This document shows, in pieces, positions 35,801 to 44,310 of a DNA stretch of 64,000 bases (its first letter is position 1; every line of letters begins with the position of its first letter). The notes beneath the pieces were generated by a model that did no database searches, had not been told where the DNA came from, and saw nothing but the letters and a program-made list of their open reading frames with translations. The stretch is from NCBI RefSeq assembly GCF_039962115.1, contig NZ_JAMPKJ010000005.1:1-64000 (forward strand), in the 5' to 3' direction. The position numbers were made by a program, and so were the translations under genes. The stretch comes from Funiculus sociatus GB2-C1. GTDB lineage: Bacteria; Cyanobacteriota; Cyanobacteriia; Cyanobacteriales; FACHB-T130.

Positions 35801-38365
35801 CTACGCCACCACAAAATTAACCAACTTTCCAGGCACCACAATTACCTTTTTAATCTCCTTACCCTGGATATGCTTCAAAGCCACCTCTGACTCACGGGCA
35901 TACTTCTCCAAAGCCTCCCGACTAGCATCAGCAGGCACTTGAATCGCCCCGCGAGTTTTGCCCATAATCTGAATCACCAAAGTAATTTCATCAACCACCA
36001 AGGCATCTGGGTCAACGTTAGGCCAGGTTTGCAAGTGTACTGACTCAGTGTTACCTAAATTCCACAACTCATCAGCAATGTGAGGAGCAAAAGGTGCCAG
36101 TAACAAAATCAAAGTATTTATCCCTTCCGCATACACAGGAGAATCTTTGCAGATGGCATCAGTAAGCGCATTACTTAACTTCATCAACTCAGAAACCGCC
36201 GTATTGAATTGATATTCGCCCTCTAAATCTTCCGTGACAGCTTGGATAGCATTGTGAATTGCTCGTCGCAAATCTTTTTCAGGTTTTGTTAGTTGTCCCT
36301 TGTCCGTTGTTTGTTGTGAAGACGACTGACTGCTGTTAAACTCCGCAACCAAACGCCACACACGATTTAAAAAGCGGAATTGTCCCTCAACGTCAGCATC
36401 ATCCCATTCCAAATCCTTTTCCGGAGGTGCCTTGAACAAGGTAAACATCCGCGCCGTATCTGCACCGTACTTGGCGAGAACTTCCAACGGATCTACACCG
36501 TTGTACTTCGACTTCGACATTTTCTCATAGAAGACTTCCAACGGTTTACCCGTTTCCGGGTCTTTTGGGGCTGTCGGGTCTTTTACCTGTGCCGCTGGAA
36601 TATACTTACCAGTCTCAGGATTTTTGTAAGTTATACCCTGTACCATGCCTTGAGTTAGCAAGCGCTGGAAGGGTTCGTCAAAATTCAGCAAGCCGCAGTC
36701 TCGCAACACTTTAGTAAAGAAGCGCGAGTAAAGCAAGTGCAAAATTGCGTGTTCAATTCCGCCTACATACTGATCTACAGGCATCCAGTCGTTTGTCTTC
36801 GTCTTGTCGAATACCTGTTGTCTGTTATTAGCGTCGGGATAGCGCAAGAAATACCACGAGGAATCGATAAATGTGTCCATCGTGTCTGTTTCCCGCTTTG
36901 CTTGTGTTCCGCAACTCGGACAAGGCACATTTACCCAATCCATCCCAGACAAAGGAGAAGCACCGCGTCCGGTAAATTCTACATTTTCCGGCAATACTAC
37001 TGGCAAGTCTTCGTCCGGGACTGGCACTATACCGCACTTGGGACAGTGAATGACCGGGATAGGCGCACCCCAATAGCGTTGTCGGGAAATTAGCCAATCT
37101 CGCAAGCGATACTGTATCCGCGCTTTCCCGAAACCTTTTTGTTCGGCGTATTGAATAATCGCTGACTTGGCTTCGTTTGAATCCATGCCATTGAAGATGT
37201 CAGAATTAACTACAACTCCCGCCTCGGTATAAGCTTCTTTCAAAGTTATGATTGTATCAGCTGCATCAGCACGCACAATTACCACGTTGATTGGCAAATC
37301 GTTTCCATTAGCAAACTTGAAATCCCGAACATCGTGAGCGGGTACACCCATCACCGCGCCCGTGCCATACTCGTACAATACATAATCTGCGCTCCAAATC
37401 GGAATCTCTTCGCCAGTGAAGGGGTTAATCGCCTTACCACCTGTAGGAATACCCCGCTTTGGCTTATCTTCAGCAGTACGTTCCAACTCAGTTTGGTTGG
37501 AAACTTCCTGAATAAAGGCTTCTACAGCCGCTTTCCGTTCTGGAGTAGTAACCTTCGCAGTTAAAGGATGCTCTGGTGCCAAGACTACGTAAGTAACACC
37601 ATAGACAGTATCGGGACGGGTAGTAAAAACACCGATTTTTTCATCCTTCCCGACAATCGGAAATTCTAAGTAAGCGCCAACAGATTTACCAATCCAGTTA
37701 GCCTGCATCAACTTTACACGCTCAGGCCATCCGTTCAACTTGTCCAAATCGTTGAGCAATTGCTCGGCATAATCGGTAATCTTGAGGAACCACTGCCGCA
37801 ACAACTTGCGCTCAACTTTGGCACCGGAACGCCAAGAACGCCCTTCGTTATCAACTTGCTCGTTTGCCAATACTGTCTGGTCGATGGGGTCCCAGTTGAC
37901 GGCGGATTCTTTCTGATAAGCTAGTCCGCGAGAGAAAAATTGCAAGAAAATCCACTGCGTCCACTTGTAATAGTCGGGAGAACAAGTAGTTACTTCGCGA
38001 CTCCAGTCTATAGAAAGCCCCAACTGCTGTAACTGACGCCGCATCTGAGCAATATTTTGATAAGTCCACTCTGCTGGAGGAACGCCCCGGTCAATGGCGG
38101 CATTTTCCGCTGGCAAACCAAAGGCATCCCAACCCATCGGATGGAGTACGCGATACCCTTGCATCCGCTTGAGTCGGGCAATCACGTCTGTGATGGTGTA
38201 GTTGCGAACGTGTCCCATATGCAGGCTGCCCGATGGATACGGAAACATAGACAGGGCGTAGAATTTCGGCTTGCTGCTGTCTGTAGGGGTTTTATCTAAG
38301 CCTTGTTCTATCCAAGTCTGTTGCCACTTTTCCTCTATTGCTGCTGGGTTGTATCGGGACTCCAC
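35801..38365 (-). CDS. leuS: leucyl-tRNA synthetase
   Basis: An 854-residue class I synthetase with the HIGH-type motif [16 protein letters not shown] (about residue 46), a CP1 editing domain ([20 protein letters not shown]), a zinc-like [15 protein letters not shown], and the KMSKSKYNG signature before the anticodon-binding C-terminal domain. It charges tRNA-Leu. The start is a GTG at 38365 with TAGGAG eight bases upstream. Residues near 678-692 ([18 protein letters not shown]) are low complexity and encoded by a GTTGTCCCTTGTCCGTTG element; they precede the helical C-terminal part. Otherwise the length is normal. Confidence 0.97.
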   Translation of the reverse strand: MESRYNPAAIEEKWQQTWIEQGLDKTPTDSSKPKFYALSMFPYPSGSLHMGHVRNYTITDVIARLKRMQGYRVLHPMGWDAFGLPAENAAIDRGVPPAEWTYQNIAQMRRQLQQLGLSIDWSREVTTCSPDYYKWTQWIFLQFFSRGLAYQKESAVNWDPIDQTVLANEQVDNEGRSWRSGAKVERKLLRQWFLKITDYAEQLLNDLDKLNGWPERVKLMQANWIGKSVGAYLEFPIVGKDEKIGVFTTRPDTVYGVTYVVLAPEHPLTAKVTTPERKAAVEAFIQEVSNQTELERTAEDKPKRGIPTGGKAINPFTGEEIPIWSADYVLYEYGTGAVMGVPAHDVRDFKFANGNDLPINVVIVRADAADTIITLKEAYTEAGVVVNSDIFNGMDSNEAKSAIIQYAEQKGFGKARIQYRLRDWLISRQRYWGAPIPVIHCPKCGIVPVPDEDLPVVLPENVEFTGRGASPLSGMDWVNVPCPSCGTQAKRETDTMDTFIDSSWYFLRYPDANNRQQVFDKTKTNDWMPVDQYVGGIEHAILHLLYSRFFTKVLRDCGLLNFDEPFQRLLTQGMVQGITYKNPETGKYIPAAQVKDPTAPKDPETGKPLEVFYEKMSKSKYNGVDPLEVLAKYGADTARMFTLFKAPPEKDLEWDDADVEGQFRFLNRVWRLVAEFNSSQSSSQQTTDKGQLTKPEKDLRRAIHNAIQAVTEDLEGEYQFNTAVSELMKLSNALTDAICKDSPVYAEGINTLILLLAPFAPHIADELWNLGNTESVHLQTWPNVDPDALVVDEITLVIQIMGKTRGAIQVPADASREALEKYARESEVALKHIQGKEIKKVIVVPGKLVNFVVA

Positions 38366-38502
38366 AACGAAAACTCCTACTGGGTCATTAATCGTCTACA
38401 TTTTCCTAATTCTGTCATACTACCTCGCTGGGTGTGGCATTAGTAGGGGGTTTCAGTTTATAAGTGACAAACGAATGACATCTGAAGTTGTCTAGTCATC
38501 AA

Positions 38503-38895
38503 ATGTTAAAAGTATTCGTTTACGGCACTCTCAAGCCTGGGGGGTCGAATTATCAACGTTATTGTGCGGGTAAGGTGGTGGAGGAGACAAGCGCGATCGC
38601 GCACGGTAAACTCTTCGCCCTAAAATTAGGTTATCCCGCCATGACTATAGGCAACGGGAAAGTTCACGGCTTTTTGCTGTCTTTCGCCGATTCAGCAGTT
38701 TTACTGAATTTGGATGAATTGGAAGATTACGACCAAGAGCGGAAAGCAGCACAAAATTTATATAATCGGCACGAAATCCAGACGTATGATTTAGATGCGC
38801 GATCGCTAGGGACGGCGTGGGTTTATCTGATGACACCAGAGCAAGTTAGACGCTACGGGGGTGTTGCTCTGCCGTGTGGTTACTGGAAAGGATAA
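38503..38895 (+). CDS. gamma-glutamylcyclotransferase family protein
   Basis: A 130-residue AIG2/GGCT-fold protein beginning MLKVFVYGTLKPGGSNYQRY (the YGTL turn that binds the gamma-glutamyl group). LNLDELEDYD carries the likely catalytic Glu of the family. Members cyclise gamma-glutamyl amino acids to 5-oxoproline. The ATG at 38503 is used; an upstream TTG has no support. The leuS gene is divergent, and a hairpin follows the stop. Which substrate it takes is not clear. Confidence 0.85.
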   Translation: MLKVFVYGTLKPGGSNYQRYCAGKVVEETSAIAHGKLFALKLGYPAMTIGNGKVHGFLLSFADSAVLLNLDELEDYDQERKAAQNLYNRHEIQTYDLDARSLGTAWVYLMTPEQVRRYGGVALPCGYWKG

Positions 38896-38930
38896 AACCC
38901 TGAAGTGCAAATAAGTTAAAGCCCCTCTCT

Positions 38931-38964
38931 ACCTAACCCTCCCCTCAAAGGGCTAGGGTTAGGT
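38931..38964 (+). terminator. inverted repeat after the GGCT gene
   Basis: ACCTAACCCT (38931-38940) pairs with AGGGTTAGGT (38955-38964). It lies 35 bases after the stop but without a T-run. The CTACCTAACCCTCCCCTC sequence is of the low-complexity repeat kind common in cyanobacteria, so the terminator call is tentative. Confidence 0.45.
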
Positions 38965-39054
38965 GGAGAAGGGTGGGAAAGATGTTAACTGTGAATTGAC
39001 TGAGCGTTTCATCCCCCCAACTCTAAAGGTCAATTGAGGGGTTAAGAATGTAAA

Positions 39055-39621
39055 TTAATAACTTTGATTTTGTGTATCTTCGGCAGAGTTTAGCAGTTGG
39101 TTGAGAGAGTGTTCTGGACTCGCTACTGCTGCTTTGGGAATCTCTATGGCAGGGCGATTTAGAGCAACCATCAAAGGCTCTGAAGGCTGCGGTGCTATGG
39201 GAGATTGAGCCATCTGCGGACTCAAGGAGTAATTGCCGGGGAGAATGCCTGAGAAAGCGCCAACAAACAAAGCTGCGATCGCTGCACCACTCCATCCAGC
39301 AAATTTTTGAAATCTGCGGCGGTTGATCGAAGCAAAAACTTCATTTACTGCCTGTTCTGTGGATTGCCCAGACTCAGGAACTGGCAGGGTTTGTAACCCT
39401 TGACGTAACGTCACTAATCTGGTGTACAAGCACTGCACTGTCGGGTCAGTTTTCAGCCATTCCTGAACTTGTTTGCGTTCCGCAGCGGTTACTTCACCGT
39501 CTAAGTAGGCACTGAGCAATTCAAAGCGATCACGCTGCAAAATATCCATTTCCTTCGAGGTCTGTGCGTCCGCTGGGCATCGCAGTCCAGCATCCTTATG
39601 AGTATTAAAGTCAGGGGTCAT
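39055..39621 (-). CDS. putative anti-sigma factor
   Basis: A 188-residue protein. A helical N-terminal anti-sigma-like domain (FELLSAYLDGEVTAAERKQVQEWL, TRLVTLRQGLQTLPVPE) is followed by one membrane helix (FAGWSGAAIAALFVGAFSGILPG, about residues 107-129) and a roughly 60-residue Ser/Pro-rich tail outside. The zinc-type HxxxCxxC is absent. It lies downstream of the ECF sigma factor on the same strand but with a 382-base gap. A partnership is inferred from order and from the known SigG/anti-sigma pairing in cyanobacteria. Confidence 0.75.
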   Translation of the reverse strand: MTPDFNTHKDAGLRCPADAQTSKEMDILQRDRFELLSAYLDGEVTAAERKQVQEWLKTDPTVQCLYTRLVTLRQGLQTLPVPESGQSTEQAVNEVFASINRRRFQKFAGWSGAAIAALFVGAFSGILPGNYSLSPQMAQSPIAPQPSEPLMVALNRPAIEIPKAAVASPEHSLNQLLNSAEDTQNQSY

Positions 39622-40003
39622 GTTTACGTCACCAGCAAATCACACAATTGGAAACTACAGCTCTCACAAATTTTTGCCACTATCAGTATATGGTAGATAC
39701 TCGTATCTCGTCTAAGATTGTAACTGTCCTGTCAACAATCAGCACGTAAGTGAGTGGTAGGGAATTTACTTAAGCCGTCCGGAATAGCTTGGTTGGGGTT
39801 CAACTCAGCTCTTTGGGAGTTTTTGGCGGTTATAGCAGCAAGTAGATATCAAACTTTCTTCACCCGATGATTAGGGTAAATTCCTTACAGCAGCACCACT
39901 TCAACAATTTCAAAGAACACCATTCTACTGCTTTGAGCATAATTGACTTTCTGGGGAGGGCAAATCCACCTAAAAGCTGAAAATTAATTTCACCTTGAAA
40001 AGG
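39622..40003. other. gap between sigma and anti-sigma genes
   Basis: Nearly 380 bases with no gene. Such a long gap inside a sigma/anti-sigma pair suggests a promoter for the anti-sigma gene or an untranslated RNA leader. No hairpin with a T-run was seen. Confidence 0.4.
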
Positions 40004-40654
40004 CTAGCGCCCATCTAGATAGTTTTGCAACTGAGATTGCAGCCGCTGTCTGGCTCTAGCAATTCTAGACTTCACAGTTCCCAAAGAAACGCCAGTAATT
40101 TCAGCAATTTCTTCGTATGCCATACCTTCGATTTCTCTAAGGACGATGGTAGTACGGAAAACCTCTGGCAGATCAGCGATCGCTTCATGCAGCTGTTCGT
40201 AGAATTCCCGCGTCGTCATATCTTCGTCGGGACTTGGATTGTCTGAGGCAATTTCCCAATCCATTTCACCGTCATCCATCATGCGAGGAGCATCCAGCGA
40301 CAGCGGATTAGAAACCCGTTTGCGTTTACGCAGCTCATCGTAAAACAGGTTGGTGGCTATGCGGCTCAACCATCCCCGGAACTTGACTGGTTCCTGCAAA
40401 CGTTTGATATTGCGGTAAACCCGAATCCAAACTTCTTGTGCTAAATCTGCCCGATCCTGCCAATCTGGAGCCAGGTGGTACAAAATTTTCTCGACATGAG
40501 ACTGATAGCGACGCAACAGCTCTGCAAAGGCAGCGCGATCGGGACGCAGATCGGCCTGACAGCGTAAAATCAAATCGTAGTTTGAGAGTTTTTCAGGTTG
40601 CACCTGAACCGTTACTTCAGCCGTTGACCAGGTTGCAGGAATCGATTGACTCAT
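40004..40654 (-). CDS. sigG: ECF RNA polymerase sigma factor (SigG type)
   Basis: A 216-residue ECF sigma factor. Region 2 has RPDRAAFAELLRRYQSHVEKILYHL and DRADLAQEVWIRVYRNIKRL; region 4 has LPEVFRTTIVLREIEGMAYEEIAEITG then SLGTVKSRIARARQRLQSQL. The linker (DAPRMMDDGEMDWEIASDNPSPDE) matches the cyanobacterial SigG group that responds to envelope or stress signals. I chose the ATG at 40654 (MSQSIPATW); an upstream TTG at 40690 adds 12 residues. The anti-sigma gene is downstream. Confidence 0.86.
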   Translation of the reverse strand: MSQSIPATWSTAEVTVQVQPEKLSNYDLILRCQADLRPDRAAFAELLRRYQSHVEKILYHLAPDWQDRADLAQEVWIRVYRNIKRLQEPVKFRGWLSRIATNLFYDELRKRKRVSNPLSLDAPRMMDDGEMDWEIASDNPSPDEDMTTREFYEQLHEAIADLPEVFRTTIVLREIEGMAYEEIAEITGVSLGTVKSRIARARQRLQSQLQNYLDGR

Positions 40655-41107
40655 GGATGAAATGGGGGTTAAAACAGCCTTACTCCCCAAGACGCTGCCA
40701 CTTGTGCAATGTTCCCAATTAGATGGAACGCAATTTTTGCGCTCTCACACCAATGTAGCGAATAGCAGTAGCAGAGAGTGGGGAGTTATTACTATTCTTC
40801 GCAACTAATAAAATCCCATCAGGAAAAATTTCCTTGGCTCAATAAACTGCTGGCAAAGTCGCCAACGACTGAATTCCCTTAAAAGCCAACCTCTATTCTT
40901 CTGGAAGAGGACGCAAGTTGAGAGCTTTTATTTAACGAAGTCCTGATGGTGAGGGGACTTTACTATATCAAGCCTGGGTGGATGAGGCTTGGTTTGTGTA
41001 GGGTCATTTAGCTTTCCGCCAATTGCGCGAAGCCTAATATTGATAGGCGTATGCTAAAAGAAGAAGGTTATAAGGTAATTAGGTAGCAACTCGTAGCGAA
41101 AAGCGCT
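40655..41107. other. divergent intergenic region, sigG / L,D-transpeptidase
   Basis: About 450 bases with no gene. A small hairpin (AAGCCTGGGTGGATGAGGCTT) lies near 40974-40994. The region must hold divergent promoters; no -35/-10 pair is certain. Confidence 0.4.
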
Positions 41108-41689
41108 ATGTCAAGAAATGAGCCACTGTCTCGAAATTTGATGCTGATTTGTTTTGGGACAGCTTTTGTGCTGTTGTCAGTTTCGTGGCGATCGCATTTC
41201 TCAAAGCTGACGCTCAACAGCTTGGGATTACCAGTTATTGCTGGGGAAAATTTTAGCTTCGGGGCTGCTTTATCGCCATCAACGTCAGAATACCTTGGGC
41301 GATCGCGTTTGATTGTCGATTTGAGCGATCGCGTTGTCTATGTTTACCTAGAGAATCAGCTTTTCGCCACCTACCCGGTAGCTGTGGGACAGTCGGGTTG
41401 GGAAACTCCCATCGGTTCGTTTCAAGTTCTAAAAATGAACAAAAATCCAGCTTGGAGCCAACCCATCACCGGGGAAGTCTTCCCCGCCGGGGCGAAGAAT
41501 AATCCTTTAGGCGATCGCTGGATTAGCTTTTGGTCGGATGGACGACATCAAATCGGATTTCACGGCACCAACCAGGAGCAGCTGGTAGGGCAAGCTGTTT
41601 CTCACGGCTGCGTGCGAATGCGTAATCAGGATATTCGGGCTATGTATCAGCAGATAAGTAAAGGAACGCCTGTAATTGTTCGTCGCTGA
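41108..41689 (+). CDS. L,D-transpeptidase (YkuD family)
   Basis: A 193-residue protein with an N-terminal membrane anchor or signal (LMLICFGTAFVLLSVSW), then the YkuD domain: LIVDLSDRVVYVYLENQLFATYPVAVGQSGWETPIGSF, the conserved His152 (IGFHGT), and the catalytic SHGCVRM (His166, Cys168). Such enzymes form 3-3 crosslinks or attach proteins to peptidoglycan in the periplasm. Divergent from the SigG gene. A tnpB remnant follows the stop. Confidence 0.88.
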   Translation: MSRNEPLSRNLMLICFGTAFVLLSVSWRSHFSKLTLNSLGLPVIAGENFSFGAALSPSTSEYLGRSRLIVDLSDRVVYVYLENQLFATYPVAVGQSGWETPIGSFQVLKMNKNPAWSQPITGEVFPAGAKNNPLGDRWISFWSDGRHQIGFHGTNQEQLVGQAVSHGCVRMRNQDIRAMYQQISKGTPVIVRR

Positions 41690-41917
41690 GAAGGTAGAAG
41701 TTTGACCTCCTCCCCACCTTAAACCTTAGCTCTACGAGCCTGCGGTTTTGAAAATGGGGATTTCCCGGAACGTTGGCATTGCTTGTGAGTCTGTATAACC
41801 TCGCGGCTTTGCTTCCCTGCTTGATTACACCCGCCGCCATCCTGCTCGGCTTGGCCTTACGGTGGCTCCACCGGCTAACACTGTGAATCCCACAGCTAAG
41901 ATATTCTTCACCGGGTT
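41690..41917 (-). pseudogene. IS200/IS605-type tnpB C-terminal remnant
   Basis: Read on the minus strand from 41917, the sequence encodes VKNILAVGFTVLAGGATVRPSRA, the end of TnpB (OrfB) proteins, usually NILAVG followed by the GATVRP tail. A stop follows at about 41825. The rest of the segment (about 41690-41824), with CCTCCCCACC and ATGGGGATTTCC, looks like an IS right end. No transposase gene, zinc ribbon or tnpA is left. Confidence 0.65.
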
Positions 41918-41934
41918 CTCTTATTTAAAAGATT

Positions 41935-42495
41935 TCATTCTTCATTATTTTCATTTTCATCCTTATCTCTTTGCTCAAAGTTGGAAGCGTAAGTTTGTAG
42001 TAAAGAACTGACCTGCTTAAATACATCCGGCCCAGAAGATTTGCTGATAACTTGTCCTGGGTTTTCGGGACGATCCAAGTTACGAGCGATCGCTTCGTTT
42101 ACTTGCTGGGTAATTAGCTCTTGGAGTTCATCTTTTGCTCGCATTCGCTGATAGCTGGCTCCTTCCTCCGTCGTCGCGTACAGCGGCGGTAGACGATTTA
42201 GAGCGTAGGCGGCAATATCCCCCACATCCAAAACGCGATCGCTAGTAGCTTCAATTTCTGCGACTCGCGCGATCGCTTCTGTCAGCACCAACTCTTCCAT
42301 CACATTGATAAACTGTTTGCGAGGAACCGCAACGACTTCCCCCGTCAACAGCGCCCCCATCAGACGATCCAGCGCCATGTACTCTTCAATTGACAACTCA
42401 GACGCGGTGTCACAAATGCGTCCTACCTCTGCCTCCATCGCTGGTGTCAGATAACCATCTTGTAGGGCTTGTTCAACAATCTTTTCAATACTCAT
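41935..42495 (-). CDS. ComFB family protein
   Basis: A 186-residue protein. The N-terminal third is an acidic helical segment. The ComFB-like domain follows: FINVMEELVLTEAIARVAEI, DVGDIAAYALNRLPPLYATTEEGASYQ and RAKDELQELITQQVNEAIARN. The family was named after a Bacillus competence gene. Cyanobacterial members have been described as c-di-GMP/c-di-AMP-binding receptors that affect cell size or motility, so a second-messenger role is likely here. A palindrome lies in its upstream region. Start is the ATG at 42495. Confidence 0.85.
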   Translation of the reverse strand: MSIEKIVEQALQDGYLTPAMEAEVGRICDTASELSIEEYMALDRLMGALLTGEVVAVPRKQFINVMEELVLTEAIARVAEIEATSDRVLDVGDIAAYALNRLPPLYATTEEGASYQRMRAKDELQELITQQVNEAIARNLDRPENPGQVISKSSGPDVFKQVSSLLQTYASNFEQRDKDENENNEE

Positions 42496-43023
42496 CTAAA
42501 AATCCCGCTTTATACCCCATCCTTTACAGCGGAGGCGGAGTAAATCCGCCTCCGGGCAACATGGCTAGTTGCCTCCTACTTTGGTTGGCGAGGAAAGCAA
42601 AGCTGAGATTGCCGCTTCCCTAAAAAATTAATTTTCTGTCTTTGGATAGAAGCAATTTTTTGAAACGCCTCTATAAGCCATGAGTAAAGTTGAAATCTGT
42701 ATAGATGTCTCTTCGCTCATCCCCATCAAAATATCTTGGCATGACACAGCACCTCTCACCAGCTACCCTGAAAATCAGTTTTGTCGGGCGAAGAAACCGG
42801 AAGTGTTTTACCTACGGGGATTTTCGTGATTGTTCCCTGGAGGCTATTCAACATTGGCGTTGCAGCTAAAGCTATTTGCAATCCCCAAGGTAGGGATATT
42901 GCAAGACATTAAAAGTGCCACGCCCCCTCTTTTTTCACATAGACAACCCTGCCACAATGTGTACCTCAATACAACACTAAATAGATCAAAACTTCAAAAA
43001 ATACATCAAAACTTCCTCAAGCC
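42496..43023. other. intergenic, 528 bases, with a GGAGGCGGA palindrome
   Basis: GGAGGCGGA (42531-42539) pairs with TCCGCCTCC (42545-42553) 36 bases upstream of ComFB. The rest is AT-rich with a short direct repeat (CATCAAAACTTC near 43000). No gene was seen. Confidence 0.5.
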
Positions 43024-43950
43024 TCATTGAAATTCCTGATTTCGCCAGGGGCCAGGGTCAACTGATAAGCCATTTACATACAGTCCCCAGTGCAAATGAG
43101 GGCCAGTTGAAGCGCCCGTAGAACCAATTGCACCAATTACCTGGCCAGGTTTTACAATATCCCCTTCCTTAACATCAATACGGCTCAGGTGCATAAAAAT
43201 GCTGGTGACACCTTGCCCGTGGTCAACTCCAATTACATTACCGTGAACCCGGAACCCTTGGCTTACTCTTCCCACCAACGCCACCCGTCCTGCTGCTGGC
43301 GCTGTCACAGGCGAACCATACCCGCCAGCGTAGTCAACCCCGCGATGGTAGTAATCGTTGGCAAATTTGCCATTGTAGTAGCGACGAACTCCGTAAATGC
43401 TGCTGATTCTTCCCCGGTTCGGCTTCAGGAAGGGGCCATTCCAGAACTTCTGGGGTGTCACTAACTTTTTAAAAGCCGCCACCCGATCTAGTTCATATTG
43501 CGTTGCTCCCTGTCCAGCTTTTCCAGGGGGTAGAGTAATCCGTTGCACTGGAAAAGAGCGCGATCGCAAAACAATCGGAATTTCCCGGACTTCCCCATCA
43601 CCCGCCACCCGAATTACCAATTTTCCTGGCTTATCTAAAGGTGTCGTTGGTAGCAAAGCTCGAAAACGATTTTGACCGATAGAAAACGTTGAGTAATTCT
43701 GCTGTTTCAGAGACACCGTGGGACTTTGCGAGTCTGCGGCATCTTTTTGAATTACCACAGAAAGAGTATCCCCCAACTCGGGATTAGTGGGTGTCACCTG
43801 AACCTGCAAGGCTCGCGCTGGCAAAGTAAAAAGGCAAAAAGCAACGGGCAAAAGAAAAAATTCTTTCTTTGTATTTTTGACTTTTAGAGAAAAAAGTGTA
43901 GAACCGAGTTGCTGTAGGTCAGGGCGAGATTTTAGCAGATTCTTCGACAT
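43024..43950 (-). CDS. M23 family metallopeptidase
   Basis: A 308-residue exported protein with a hydrophobic signal segment (FFLLPVAFCLFTLPARA). An Ig-like beta region of about 100 residues precedes the M23/LytM domain, with zinc ligands in HRGVDYAGGYGSPV and PHLHWGLYVNG and the strand NVIGVDHGQGVTSIFMHLS. Such enzymes cut peptidoglycan cross-bridges or, with altered sites, act as activators. The zinc His residues are present, so it is probably active. I chose the ATG at 43950 over a TTG at 43959. Confidence 0.88.
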   Translation of the reverse strand: MSKNLLKSRPDLQQLGSTLFSLKVKNTKKEFFLLPVAFCLFTLPARALQVQVTPTNPELGDTLSVVIQKDAADSQSPTVSLKQQNYSTFSIGQNRFRALLPTTPLDKPGKLVIRVAGDGEVREIPIVLRSRSFPVQRITLPPGKAGQGATQYELDRVAAFKKLVTPQKFWNGPFLKPNRGRISSIYGVRRYYNGKFANDYYHRGVDYAGGYGSPVTAPAAGRVALVGRVSQGFRVHGNVIGVDHGQGVTSIFMHLSRIDVKEGDIVKPGQVIGAIGSTGASTGPHLHWGLYVNGLSVDPGPWRNQEFQ

Positions 43951-44310
43951 CACAGGCAATTACTCCCACAGGATTGTTGACAAAACATACAGATGTTTTT
44001 TGTACTAGCGGATAGACTATCACCCTGTCTCAAGTGTTTCCCATATTCTTCTACTGGTTAAGAGCCTCCGAACGCGATTAGCAAAGGCTCCAGTCTTCAC
44101 CAACGGCGAATAAAGCCAAGGAACAGATGAGGCAGGAGCCTGTTCTGAGCATTCCCTTCTCTCACCTGGGAACGAGAAAAGGCGGACTAAGTAGTGTCCG
44201 TAGTTCCTACTGAAGGCAGATGAACCTTTAGCCAAAGGGATCTGCACAGCCCTTAAAACTCTGTATCCTAAAGTTTATATACCTTCATAGTTTTTTTATA
44301 AAAGAAACTT
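43951..44310. other. intergenic with degenerate palindromic repeat
   Basis: About 360 bases with no supported gene. Near 44150-44175 is another CTCACCTGGGAACGAGAA copy of the CTCGTTCCCAG palindrome family, together with GAGGCAGGAGCCTG. A 75-codon minus frame here is made of repeat DNA and is rejected. Confidence 0.5.

Noticed and set aside
44020-44247. minus-strand 75-codon frame upstream of the antiporter gene
   Set aside because: It runs through a palindromic repeat copy and lacks a start site.
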